A program made the position numbers and the translations under genes. The notes under the pieces are model-generated. The model was not told the origin of the DNA. It was given only the letters and a program-made list of their open reading frames with translations, and searched no databases. This document shows, piece after piece, positions 1 to 4,920 of a DNA stretch of 5,214 bases (within the stretch, counting starts at the first letter, position 1; every line of letters starts with the position of its first letter). Origin of the DNA: Bacteroidota bacterium (GTDB taxonomy: Bacteria > Bacteroidota > Bacteroidia > Bacteroidales > Prolixibacteraceae). The stretch spans positions 1 to 5,214 of the forward strand of contig JAEYNZ010000114.1 of NCBI GenBank assembly GCA_023412195.1, written 5' to 3'.

Positions 1-135
1 GAAACCACCATCCTTTCAGACACTGAAGATTTAAACGAAAATGCAGCAGACCTTGATTATTCCATTGAAAATAAAATTCTCTATGTGCCCACCTTTTTTA
101 AAAACCAGGTAAAGGCCTATAAACTGAGCTGGTGA
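1..135 (+). CDS. SMP-30/gluconolactonase-like beta-propeller protein, C-terminal fragment
   Basis: Frame 1 is open from the window edge to the TGA at 133-135 and encodes 44 residues; the start lies outside the window. The tail contains ADLDYSIENKILYVPTFFKN followed by QVKAYKL. This matches the last propeller blade of SMP-30/gluconolactonase/LRE-like proteins common in Bacteroidota, where an 'ADxxY...LLxVPTFFxNxVxAYxL' ending is typical. Such proteins are six-bladed propellers, often exported, that act as lactonases or remain uncharacterised; the substrate cannot be inferred from the tail. The last three codons (Leu-Ser-Trp) and the stop come from the left arm of an intergenic hairpin at 124-154, so the native 3' end seems to have been replaced or trimmed by the repeat. 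The gene converges on the cupin gene. The family call is fairly secure and the function is not. Confidence 0.72.
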   Translation, partial: ETTILSDTEDLNENAADLDYSIENKILYVPTFFKNQVKAYKLSW

Positions 136-154
136 CTCTCAGTCACCTGCTCAG
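124..154. terminator. Hairpin 1, 14-base arms with one T.T mismatch
   Basis: The left arm CTGAGCTGGTGACT (124-137) pairs with AGTCACCTGCTCAG (141-154) around the loop CTC. The only non-pair is T130 opposite T148. The stop codon of the upstream gene (133-135) lies inside the left arm, and the position between convergent genes fits a two-way transcription end. No clear U-tract follows on either strand, so intrinsic termination is an inference. Confidence 0.5.
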
Positions 155-162
155 TCTGCTTG

Positions 163-193
163 TTGAGCTGGTGACTAATAGTCACCTGCTCAA
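163..193. terminator. Hairpin 2, covarying copy of hairpin 1
   Basis: TTGAGCTGGTGACT (163-176) pairs with AGTCACCTGCTCAA (180-193) around the loop AAT. Compared with hairpin 1, the outermost C-G pair has become T-A on both arms, so pairing is kept. The T.T mismatch sits at the same place (T169 opposite T187). The right arm is followed by TTCTTC, a weak pyrimidine tract that could help terminate plus-strand transcripts. Confidence 0.5.
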
Positions 194-260
194 TTCTTCA
201 AGCGTAACTGTTAGCACAAAGTCACCTGCTCAATACTTCAAGCGTAACTGTTAGCACTGA
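181..260. repeat. Tandem 40-base repeat, two copies
   Basis: Units 181-220 and 221-260 match at 37 of 40 positions, differing at unit position 15 and at two of the last three. Each starts with GTCACCTGCTCAA. Each also contains AAGCGTAACTGTTAGCAC, which resembles a decayed left arm of the neighbouring hairpins. A third, shortened unit (261-292) keeps the first 21 bases, and a fourth start lies at 293. The 40-base pair looks like a recent local duplication. Confidence 0.9.
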
Positions 261-301
261 GTCACCTGCTCAATACTTCAAAGCTGCTTCCAGTCACCTG
301 T

Positions 302-871
302 TCAGTTCTCATCATCAACCGCTATTGGCGGCCCCACAACCACCATCTCATGATCAGCAAATACCTGAACGACTTCCTCCTGTGTTGGCGGTGATTCCCA
401 TTGATCCGTTACAGCAAAAAATTCCTCCATTTTACCAGCCGGCAGGTAGGAGACCAGCACCTTGGCACGGTCTGTTAGCTGGATAAATGCATGCTGTAAA
501 TTCCGGGGAAGAAAAATGGTATCGCCCGCCTTCATCATGTAGCGGTAGTCACCCACCTGAAACAGGTATTCCCCCTCAACCACATAAAACCACTCATCCT
601 GGTTCGGATGAATGTGCAAAGGAGGTCCACCCTTTGGTGTCTGTCCGGTCTGTTCAAAAACGGCCAGTTCGTTCCCTGTATCCTTTCCTGAAATTTTGAT
701 GTCAATGGTATTTGAGGTAACTCCCTTCATTTTGTAGTGGACCCCAAATCTGGCCTCCCCTGAGCCTACCTTAAAACCCTTACCTGAGCCTGGCAGTTGA
801 GGTATTTTATGAATAAAGGAGAACAAAGGGGAAAGCAACATGGATGAAAAAATGAAACTTCTTCTTTTCAT
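302..871 (-). CDS. Exported cupin-domain protein, metal-binding
   Basis: A 189-residue protein from the ATG at 871; a TTG three codons upstream is possible but less likely. The N-terminus MKRRSFIFSSMLL carries an RR-x-F motif followed by a hydrophobic stretch (to about residue 20), suggesting Tat-type export or membrane anchoring. The core is a single Cupin_2 barrel. Motif 1 is GGPPLHIHPNQDEWFYVVEG (81-100), with metal ligands His86, His88 and Glu93. Motif 2 is GDTIFLPRNLQHAF (116-129), with His127. The ending EMVVVGPP resembles quercetin-dioxygenase-like cupins of unknown substrate. It lies downstream of kynureninase on the same strand, but after a 336-base repeat-filled gap, so it may be transcribed separately. 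3-Hydroxyanthranilate dioxygenase is also a cupin, yet the motif spacing differs and no Cys-x2-Cys rubredoxin-like tail is present. The stop codon overlaps the intergenic repeat. The fold is secure; the reaction is unknown. Confidence 0.87.
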   Translation of the reverse strand: MKRRSFIFSSMLLSPLFSFIHKIPQLPGSGKGFKVGSGEARFGVHYKMKGVTSNTIDIKISGKDTGNELAVFEQTGQTPKGGPPLHIHPNQDEWFYVVEGEYLFQVGDYRYMMKAGDTIFLPRNLQHAFIQLTDRAKVLVSYLPAGKMEEFFAVTDQWESPPTQEEVVQVFADHEMVVVGPPIAVDDEN

Positions 872-926
872 GAATGTCAAGTTTTATCATCCTATGTAAC
901 AACCCATGTAATCGTTAAGTTGCAAT

Positions 927-977
927 GTTCACCTGCTGAGTGAAAGTTCACCTGCTGACTTCAGTTCAGCTGGTGAA
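927..977. repeat. TTCACCTGCTGA hairpin, variant of the same repeat family
   Basis: GTTCACCTGCTGA occurs twice in direct orientation (927-939 and 946-958). It is followed by the complementary arm TCAGCTGGTGAA (966-977). The second copy and this arm form a 12-base hairpin (947-958 with 966-977, loop of 7), again with a single T.T mismatch (T953 opposite T971). Relative to the 124-193 hairpins, TGAGC has become TCAGC and GGTGAC has become GGTGAA, with matching changes on the other arm. The arm order is reversed, with the TCACC arm first. Confidence 0.75.
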
Positions 978-995
978 TAGTCCATGAACCTGACC

Positions 996-1078
996 GGGTG
1001 ACTATTTGTGCACCAGGCTACTCTTTATCAGAAACAGAAATCTTCAGATGGTACCGCCCCTGCAGAGAAGAGTCACCC
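996..1078. repeat. 83-base unit 1, bounded by GGGTGACT and AGTCACCC
   Basis: The unit begins GGGTGACT and ends AGTCACCC, with 67 bases between them. It resembles unit 2 (1107-1189), which is exactly the same length and offset by 111 bases. Ungapped agreement is strong at the ends and around ATGGT (1048-1052 against 1159-1163). The middle aligns with small gaps, sharing ACTCTT and TCAG. It looks like an old duplication kept at constant length. Confidence 0.6.
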
Positions 1079-1115
1079 GGGCAGTATATTTCCAGTATTA
1101 CTACCCGGGTGACTC
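1070..1115 (-). terminator. Strong inverted repeat downstream of kynureninase
   Basis: GAGTCACCCGGG (1070-1081) and CCCGGGTGACTC (1104-1115) are perfectly complementary over 12 GC-rich bases. Three further bases give two more pairs and one mismatch, around a 16-base AT-rich loop. In the kynureninase transcript this would form a stable stem about 90 bases past the stop. On that strand the stem is followed by TTCTCTGC, which is only weakly U-rich. Termination or 3'-end protection is plausible. Confidence 0.45.
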
Positions 1116-1189
1116 CTGGAGGATCATCACCACTCTTCTCAGCAGAATAAGCATTTACATGGTCCTGCCGCCGTTCAACATAGTCACCC
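1107..1189. repeat. 83-base unit 2, bounded by GGGTGACT and AGTCACCC
   Basis: This is the partner of the unit at 996-1078, with the same end sequences and the same length. The interior has diverged. It contains CTCTTCTCAGCA (1133-1144), complementary at 11 of 12 positions to TGCAGAGAAGAG (1061-1072) in unit 1, which gives yet another possible pairing between the two units. Confidence 0.6.
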
Positions 1190-1207
1190 GGTTAGCTTTC
1201 TCCCACT

Positions 1208-2488
1208 TCAGGTAACCTGTTTCCTCGTCGCCGGAAAATGTTCAAATTCCCTTACGGCAACAATTTCCTTCAGCCTGATAACTGTCTTTCTGATTTCGGA
1301 AAAAGAGGTGTAAAGGGGTGTAATACCAAAACGTATGTTATCGGGCTCGCGAAAATCAGGAATGACTTTTAACTCTGAATTTTCAGGATGAATCAGCGCC
1401 TGGCAGATACGGTAACCCTCAGGATGTTTTAGCGAGATGTGTGAACCGCGACGGTTATAATCAGCCGGAGAACCTGGCTGGAAACCCTCTTTTTCAAGGA
1501 TCTCCTTTGCCAGGAAAAGTAAATATTCACTTTGGCTGATGCTTTTGTTACGCAGGTTTTCAATTCCGGCTTCCAGTAAAAGATCTACGCCGGGTTCAAT
1601 GGCCATCAGACTGGTCACTGGCGGGGTTCCTGCCAAAAACCTCCGGATACCTTTTGCAGGCACGTAGTCCAGATCGAACTGGAAAGGGCGGTTGTCGCCA
1701 AACCAGCCCTGGATGGGCGAGGCTACTTTTTCCTGCAGCTTTTTATTGATATATAAAAATGCCGGTGCACCCGGTCCCCCGTTTAAATATTTGTAGCAGC
1801 AGCCCACCGCCAGATCGGCATTTGTTTTATTGAGTTCTACCGGAACAGCCCCTGCTGCATGGCTCAGGTCCCATAAAATAAGCGCTCCCATTTTATGCGC
1901 CCATTCCGTAATTTCAGCAGCATCATAAAAATATGAGCTCTTGAACGATACCAGTGACAGGGTCACCAGTGCTGTATTTTCATCAATCCTGGCCTTCAGG
2001 TCTTCCAGGTCAACCGATATGCCATCCTGCGATGAGGCCAGTTCCAGCCGGTAATCCGCACCCGCTTCTTTCACCAGTCCCTGCAGGATATACAGGTCGG
2101 TGGGGAAATTAAAAACATCGCTTACAATTTTTGTTTTACCCGTATTGTACCTGAGTGCTGCATGTGCAAGTTTATACAGGTTAACTGAAGTGCTGTCTGA
2201 AACTACAACTTCCCCTTCATCTGCACCAATCAGCCGGGCAATCTTATTACCCAGTTCCGCTGGCTTTTCATACCAGTGTTTGTTCCAGCTTTCAATGAGC
2301 TGCCGGCCCCATTGATCTTCGGTTACTTCCCCCAGGAGCGATCTGGTTTTAAGCGGAAGCCTGCCTAGCGAGTTTCCATCAAGGTAAATCACCTTTTCTT
2401 CTGAAATGAAAAACCGGTTCCGGAAATCCCTGAGCGGATCCGATTCATCCATTTTCTGTACAAAACCTTCAGAAGTATCGAAATTCAT
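1208..2488 (-). CDS. kynU: Kynureninase
   Basis: A 426-residue cytosolic PLP enzyme that cleaves L-kynurenine to anthranilate and alanine, or 3-hydroxykynurenine to 3-hydroxyanthranilate and alanine, in tryptophan breakdown or NAD synthesis. Visible landmarks are YLDGNSLG (35-42), DSTSVN (98-103) for phosphate binding, FNFPTDLY (126-133), LWDLSHAAGA (205-214) with Asp207 near the pyridine nitrogen, and YKYLNGGPGAPAF (232-244) with the Schiff-base Lys233 after Tyr232. GWFGDNRPF (261-269) and FLAGTPPV (284-291) are also typical. The length matches the family. I chose the ATG at 2488, one base after the SGNH stop; a TTG at 2506 would add six residues and overlap that gene. The family consensus and the ATG favour 2488. 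Translation is probably coupled to the upstream gene. No other kynurenine-pathway gene can be identified in the window. The call is secure. Confidence 0.97.
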   Translation of the reverse strand: MNFDTSEGFVQKMDESDPLRDFRNRFFISEEKVIYLDGNSLGRLPLKTRSLLGEVTEDQWGRQLIESWNKHWYEKPAELGNKIARLIGADEGEVVVSDSTSVNLYKLAHAALRYNTGKTKIVSDVFNFPTDLYILQGLVKEAGADYRLELASSQDGISVDLEDLKARIDENTALVTLSLVSFKSSYFYDAAEITEWAHKMGALILWDLSHAAGAVPVELNKTNADLAVGCCYKYLNGGPGAPAFLYINKKLQEKVASPIQGWFGDNRPFQFDLDYVPAKGIRRFLAGTPPVTSLMAIEPGVDLLLEAGIENLRNKSISQSEYLLFLAKEILEKEGFQPGSPADYNRRGSHISLKHPEGYRICQALIHPENSELKVIPDFREPDNIRFGITPLYTSFSEIRKTVIRLKEIVAVREFEHFPATRKQVT

Positions 2489-2489
2489 A

Positions 2490-3221
2490 TCAGTTGCTGT
2501 TTTCAAGAATTTGTTTGGCCACCGGGAAAATCTCCTCTGCCCATAGGCGATACATTTCGCCTGAGGGGTGCAGTCCGTCGGAAGCGATCAGTTCCGGATT
2601 GTTTAATGCCTGGCGCGAAATACCGGTAATGTTTACGTAACGGGCATTGGCTTTTTGGGTTTCCTCCAGATTGATCTGGTTAAAAAGGTCAATTTCCCTG
2701 GCAATCTTCTCAGGATTCCGTTCCCTGGCAAAGGGGGTAACCCCATAATCAGGTATTGAAATAACCATGACCCTTGTTTCATTGCCTGCAAAACCTATGG
2801 CTGTTTGCAGCAGTTCAGCAAACTGGAGCCGGTATTCACCTGTATCGCGTCCACGAAACTGGTTGTTAACTCCGATGAGCAAAGTTACCAGATCGTAATT
2901 TTCATCCAGGTCCCTGCTATCGATCGCAGCCGACAGTTCACCGGTTGTCCATCCGGTTTGAGCCACAATTTCAGGTGAGCCTACAAGGAATCCGTTCAGT
3001 GTAAGTTTTTCTGCCAGCTGAACCGGAAAACGTTCATTCGCTTCCACACTTTGGCCAATGGTATATGAGTCGCCCAGGGCAAGGTAAGTATAATCTGCAT
3101 TGTTTACAGGAACTGAATCTTCCTGTGCCATGCCGTTCTGTTTCTCCTTATCATTTTGCCTGCTACAGCTCATCACTACACCAAGAACCAGGAATGCGTA
3201 ACAGATCATTATTTTACTCAT
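2490..3221 (-). CDS. SGNH/GDSL-family hydrolase, predicted lipoprotein
   Basis: A 243-residue protein starting at the ATG at 3221 after an A-rich leader. Residues 1-18 form a hydrophobic signal ending VVMS-Cys19, an acceptable lipobox. A charged linker (20-40) follows, so the enzyme should be tethered to a membrane facing the periplasm or surface. SGNH blocks appear in order: block I LALGDSYT (47-54) with nucleophile Ser52; block II Gly in QTGWT (Gly90); block III GVNNQF (117-122) with Asn119; block V DGLHPSG (215-221) with Asp215 and His218. The family cleaves esters of lipids, sugars or other small molecules; the substrate cannot be read from sequence. The TGA is followed after one base by the kynureninase ATG, so the two share a transcript. 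Whether that reflects shared metabolism or simple packing is unclear. Family call secure. Confidence 0.93.
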   Translation of the reverse strand: MSKIMICYAFLVLGVVMSCSRQNDKEKQNGMAQEDSVPVNNADYTYLALGDSYTIGQSVEANERFPVQLAEKLTLNGFLVGSPEIVAQTGWTTGELSAAIDSRDLDENYDLVTLLIGVNNQFRGRDTGEYRLQFAELLQTAIGFAGNETRVMVISIPDYGVTPFARERNPEKIAREIDLFNQINLEETQKANARYVNITGISRQALNNPELIASDGLHPSGEMYRLWAEEIFPVAKQILENSN

Positions 3222-3290
3222 TTTTTGAGGATGAAATTATAAAAAAGTTCCTTTGCCCTTCAGATCCACACAACGACAAGCTGTGCCTGT

Positions 3291-3443
3291 TCATTTTTGA
3301 AACGGATGTGACTCTATTGTATGTGTACCCGATTCCAGTGCCATTGTGAAAGGCCTGAACCATATAATGTGAACAAGCAGTACCGGGGAAATCAGGAAAA
3401 TACTCAGAATTCCAATACCAGTGATTTTAAAAAAGATTTTCAT
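3291..3443 (-). CDS. Possible 50-residue membrane peptide
   Basis: The ATG at 3443 opens a 50-residue frame ending with the TGA at 3291-3293, 69 bases before the SGNH start and on the same strand. It begins MKIFFKITGIGILSIFLISP and has one long hydrophobic stretch (about residues 7-28), then an FRPF motif and a short polar tail. This basic-then-hydrophobic pattern is what a real inner-membrane anchor or an uncleaved signal looks like, and it is unusual for a random frame. I do not recognise a family. It may be a genuine small membrane protein co-transcribed with the SGNH gene, or the remnant 5' end of a larger membrane-anchored protein whose body was lost. No obvious continuation is seen in the other frames downstream. 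Confidence 0.38.
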   Translation of the reverse strand: MKIFFKITGIGILSIFLISPVLLVHIIWFRPFTMALESGTHTIESHPFQK

Positions 3444-3735
3444 ATTCCGTTCAATTTAGAATTTCGGTTTAATACCTGAACCGGGTTATCCACTGTAAAA
3501 ATCAATGCAATTGCTGCTCATGTGCGGGGAAAAATATGTCCGGAAACAGGTGGATGCAAAACTCCGGGTTTTATAATTAAAGTTAGTAAATGTTCAGTAT
3601 TGAAACAAATTATTTTACATATCATAGCCATAACCCTGTCCTGCCTGCCACCAGCGATTCCGGCCAGCGGCTGCAACATTCAAACCCTACCCTCAAATTC
3701 TCAAACCTCTTCAAACTTGCTTTCCCATATGGGAT
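3444..3735. other. Non-coding gap upstream of the small membrane peptide
   Basis: There is no convincing gene in this stretch. The half next to the alpha/beta hydrolase stop carries a degenerate TCAAA-type repeat, listed separately. The other half is AT-rich and would have to contain any promoter for the small peptide and the SGNH-kynureninase pair, but I could not pick out a clear Bacteroidota-type promoter. A 53-codon frame at 3518-3679 (minus) lacks any protein-like features. Confidence 0.6.
3680..3716. repeat. Degenerate TTTGA-type short repeat
   Basis: On the minus strand TTTGA recurs at four places within 37 bases (plus-strand TCAAAC or TCAAAT at 3680, 3693, 3701 and 3711), separated by short purine-rich spacers. 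It begins about 20 bases past the alpha/beta hydrolase stop. Similar TTTGAGAATTTGAG-like runs are familiar from Bacteroidota intergenic DNA, from memory. No function can be assigned. Confidence 0.45.
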
Positions 3736-4647
3736 TCAGTTCTTTAACATTTTCAACAACAATGCAATACATACATCAGGTTTATCCAGCCAGGGGCAAT
3801 GTCCTGCTCCTTCAACAACTTCAAACTGACAGTCACTGATTGCTTCTGCCTTTAACCTGCCGGTATCCGGTCCTTCAAATGCATCATCACTTCCCCAGAT
3901 AAACCTTACAGGTACTTTTAACTGATGAAGTTTATCGCCAATGTACAAATTTTTTCTCCAGCCTTTCAGGGTAAGCACATTTTCGAGCATTGTGCTGAAA
4001 GCATCTAAATTACCGCTTAACCGGTGATTGAAGGAACTATGCAAGAAATATGCTTCAGGGATGTTCCTTATGTCGGACACAAGTATCTGCTTATGGATGG
4101 CTTTTAATCCTGAAACACCTGGTTTTGCCACTGTTTTTTTTAAAATGGTATTTAATCCCCTGGTCCCAAGCAGCCTGAGCTGAACAGGAATATAATGGTT
4201 CATCCCGGCAGGGGCACCAATGAGGATTAGTTTATCAACCCGCTCCGGAAACTCCATGGCGAAGACCATACTGAAGTAACCCCCCATTGAATTTGCGATA
4301 AAGATTGGCTGGGTTAATCCTGCAGCATCCATAAATGTGCGGACAAAATCAACAGCGCTCTTCCTGTAATCGACACACCGGTAATTGATCGGATCTGTCA
4401 GCCCGCAGCCTGGACGGTCAACCACGTAAAGATGGTAATGACTGGCAAGAGGCTTCATGATACTGATCCACTCACTTGAATGGCTTCCGCCACCATGAAT
4501 CATCACCACAGGCTTCCCTTGTCCCGCTTCAAGATAATGTACTTTATCAACCGTTCCGGATGCAGACACAAATTTCGATTCCGGTTGGATGTTGTAAATC
4601 CCGAACAGATTTTGCCTGGTGTTTATGTAGCTTTCCTGTGTATCCAT
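3736..4647 (-). CDS. Alpha/beta hydrolase, MhpC/BphD-like fold
   Basis: A 303-residue protein from the ATG at 4647. It has no signal peptide, so it is probably cytosolic. The core follows the alpha/beta-hydrolase pattern: oxyanion-hole HGGG (51-54), VVDRPGCGLTD (75-85), nucleophile elbow ANSMGG (118-123) with Ser120, acid in WGSDD (251-255), most likely Asp254 or Asp255, and catalytic His283 in GAGHCPW. Residues about 145-230 form the variable cap. The elbow begins with Ala where G-x-S-x-G has Gly, a tolerated change. The layout resembles C-C bond hydrolases of aromatic meta-cleavage pathways (MhpC/BphD type), but esterases and haloperoxidase-like enzymes share it, so the reaction stays open. 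It is the first gene of the minus-strand run but is separated from the next by about 290 bases, so it may be its own unit. No promoter was identified with confidence. Confidence 0.9.
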   Translation of the reverse strand: MDTQESYINTRQNLFGIYNIQPESKFVSASGTVDKVHYLEAGQGKPVVMIHGGGSHSSEWISIMKPLASHYHLYVVDRPGCGLTDPINYRCVDYRKSAVDFVRTFMDAAGLTQPIFIANSMGGYFSMVFAMEFPERVDKLILIGAPAGMNHYIPVQLRLLGTRGLNTILKKTVAKPGVSGLKAIHKQILVSDIRNIPEAYFLHSSFNHRLSGNLDAFSTMLENVLTLKGWRKNLYIGDKLHQLKVPVRFIWGSDDAFEGPDTGRLKAEAISDCQFEVVEGAGHCPWLDKPDVCIALLLKMLKN

Positions 4648-4761
4648 ATAGCATTGTTCTTGTCGATTGGTGGCAGCTTTTCAGAAAAGGATCAGTGGCT
4701 GCAGCTTACAGTTCACAGGTATATTATACTTCTTTTATAATGAATTTGTTTCCTGTGTACG

Positions 4762-4797
4762 GGCAGAAAGAGCAGCATTATTGCTCTACACTCTGCC
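4762..4797 (+). terminator. Two-part stem-loop followed by TTTT
   Basis: GGCAGA (4762-4767) pairs with TCTGCC (4792-4797). Inside it AGAGCA (4769-4774) pairs with TGCTCT (4782-4787) around a 7-base loop. TTTTG follows on the plus strand, the layout of an intrinsic terminator, though no plus-strand gene is seen upstream to terminate. It may be incidental or part of the 5' region of the minus-strand hydrolase. Confidence 0.3.
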
Positions 4798-4878
4798 TTT
4801 TGTACAATGCGGAAAGTGACCTGTTGAATACTGAAATAGCAAAAGTGCTTCGAACGGAGGTGCCCTGGACTTTGTGAA

Positions 4879-4916
4879 GCATAAACGAAAGCGTTGTAGG
4901 CGAAACAAATTTATGC
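4879..4916. repeat. Short inverted repeat GCATAAA/TTTATGC
   Basis: A perfect 7-base inverted repeat (4879-4885 and 4910-4916) surrounds a 24-base centre containing CGAAAGCG and GGCGAAAC. An overlapping 6-base pair, TGCTTC (4846-4851) with GAAGCA (4876-4881), lies just to its left. It may be one end of the repeat block that continues to 5064. Confidence 0.4.
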
Positions 4917-4920
4917 AGAA

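Larger units (their letters stand above)
124..304. repeat. Array of GGTGACT/AGTCACC palindromic elements between convergent genes
   Basis: The intergenic space holds five copies of GTCACCTGYTCA, starting at 142, 181, 221, 261 and 293 (spacing 39, 40, 40 and 32). The first two are the right arms of intact hairpins. The other three keep the right arm, but the left arm is eroded. The array starts inside the 3' end of the upstream gene and ends inside the stop codon of the cupin gene. It is not a CRISPR array: the conserved part is short, the units are partly self-complementary, and the intervening sequence is itself repeated. A REP/BIME-like repeat or a cluster of transcription-ending hairpins is the best reading; neither is proven. 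Confidence 0.85.
990..1195. repeat. Compound palindromic element with four GGGTGACT/AGTCACCC arms
   Basis: Four arms occur: R1 CTGACCGGGTGACTA (990-1004), L1 GAGTCACCCGGGCAG (1070-1084), R2 CTACCCGGGTGACTC (1101-1115) and L2 TAGTCACCCGGTTAG (1181-1195). R1/L2 are complementary at 14 of 15 positions, as are L1/R2, so the whole is a nested inverted repeat about 206 bases long. R1-L1 and R2-L2 can each pair over 10 bases instead. It lies just past the kynureninase stop, so it would be in the 3' part of that transcript. Confidence 0.8.
872..1207. other. 336-base non-coding gap filled with palindromic repeats
   Basis: No credible gene lies between the kynureninase stop and the cupin start. The cupin-proximal 55 bases (872-926) are AT-rich leader sequence where a cupin promoter would sit, but I see no clear TTTG/TAnnTTTG pair of the Bacteroidota type. 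The rest is taken up by the TTCACC-type repeats (927-977) and the CCGGGTGACT-type compound element (990-1195), listed separately. Confidence 0.75.

Noticed and set aside
142..304. CRISPR array from regularly spaced GTCACCTGCTCA copies
   Set aside because: The conserved part is only about 12 bases, the intervening sequence is itself repeated and partly complementary to the repeat, and no cas gene is near.
547..553. AGTCACC inside the cupin gene as another repeat copy
   Set aside because: It encodes Gly-Asp-Tyr within the conserved cupin domain and has no complementary arm nearby, so it is probably coincidence.
487..699. Plus-strand 70-codon frame
   Set aside because: It lies wholly antisense to the cupin gene, whose metal-binding motifs are intact.
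302..871. Cupin as 3-hydroxyanthranilate 3,4-dioxygenase
   Set aside because: Motif spacing fits the general Cupin_2/quercetinase-like group, no Cys-x2-Cys tail is present, and the Tat-like start is unusual for that enzyme.
1006..1215. Plus-strand 69-codon reading frame
   Set aside because: It runs through the palindromic element and into the end of kynureninase, and its product looks like translated repeat with no family features.
3518..3679. Minus-strand 53-codon frame in the gap
   Set aside because: No hydrophobic, domain or low-complexity pattern, and the frame could arise by chance.
3522..3839. Plus-strand frames of about 80-105 codons
   Set aside because: They overlap the repeat-bearing gap and the 3' end of the alpha/beta hydrolase on the opposite strand; no protein-like pattern.
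4723..4728. TATAAT on the minus strand, about 75 bases before the alpha/beta hydrolase ATG
   Set aside because: No matching -35 element at proper spacing, and Bacteroidota promoters usually use a different -7/-33 pattern; the area is simply AT-rich.
4476..4877. Plus-strand 133-codon frame
   Set aside because: It begins antisense to the well-supported alpha/beta hydrolase and continues into repeat sequence.
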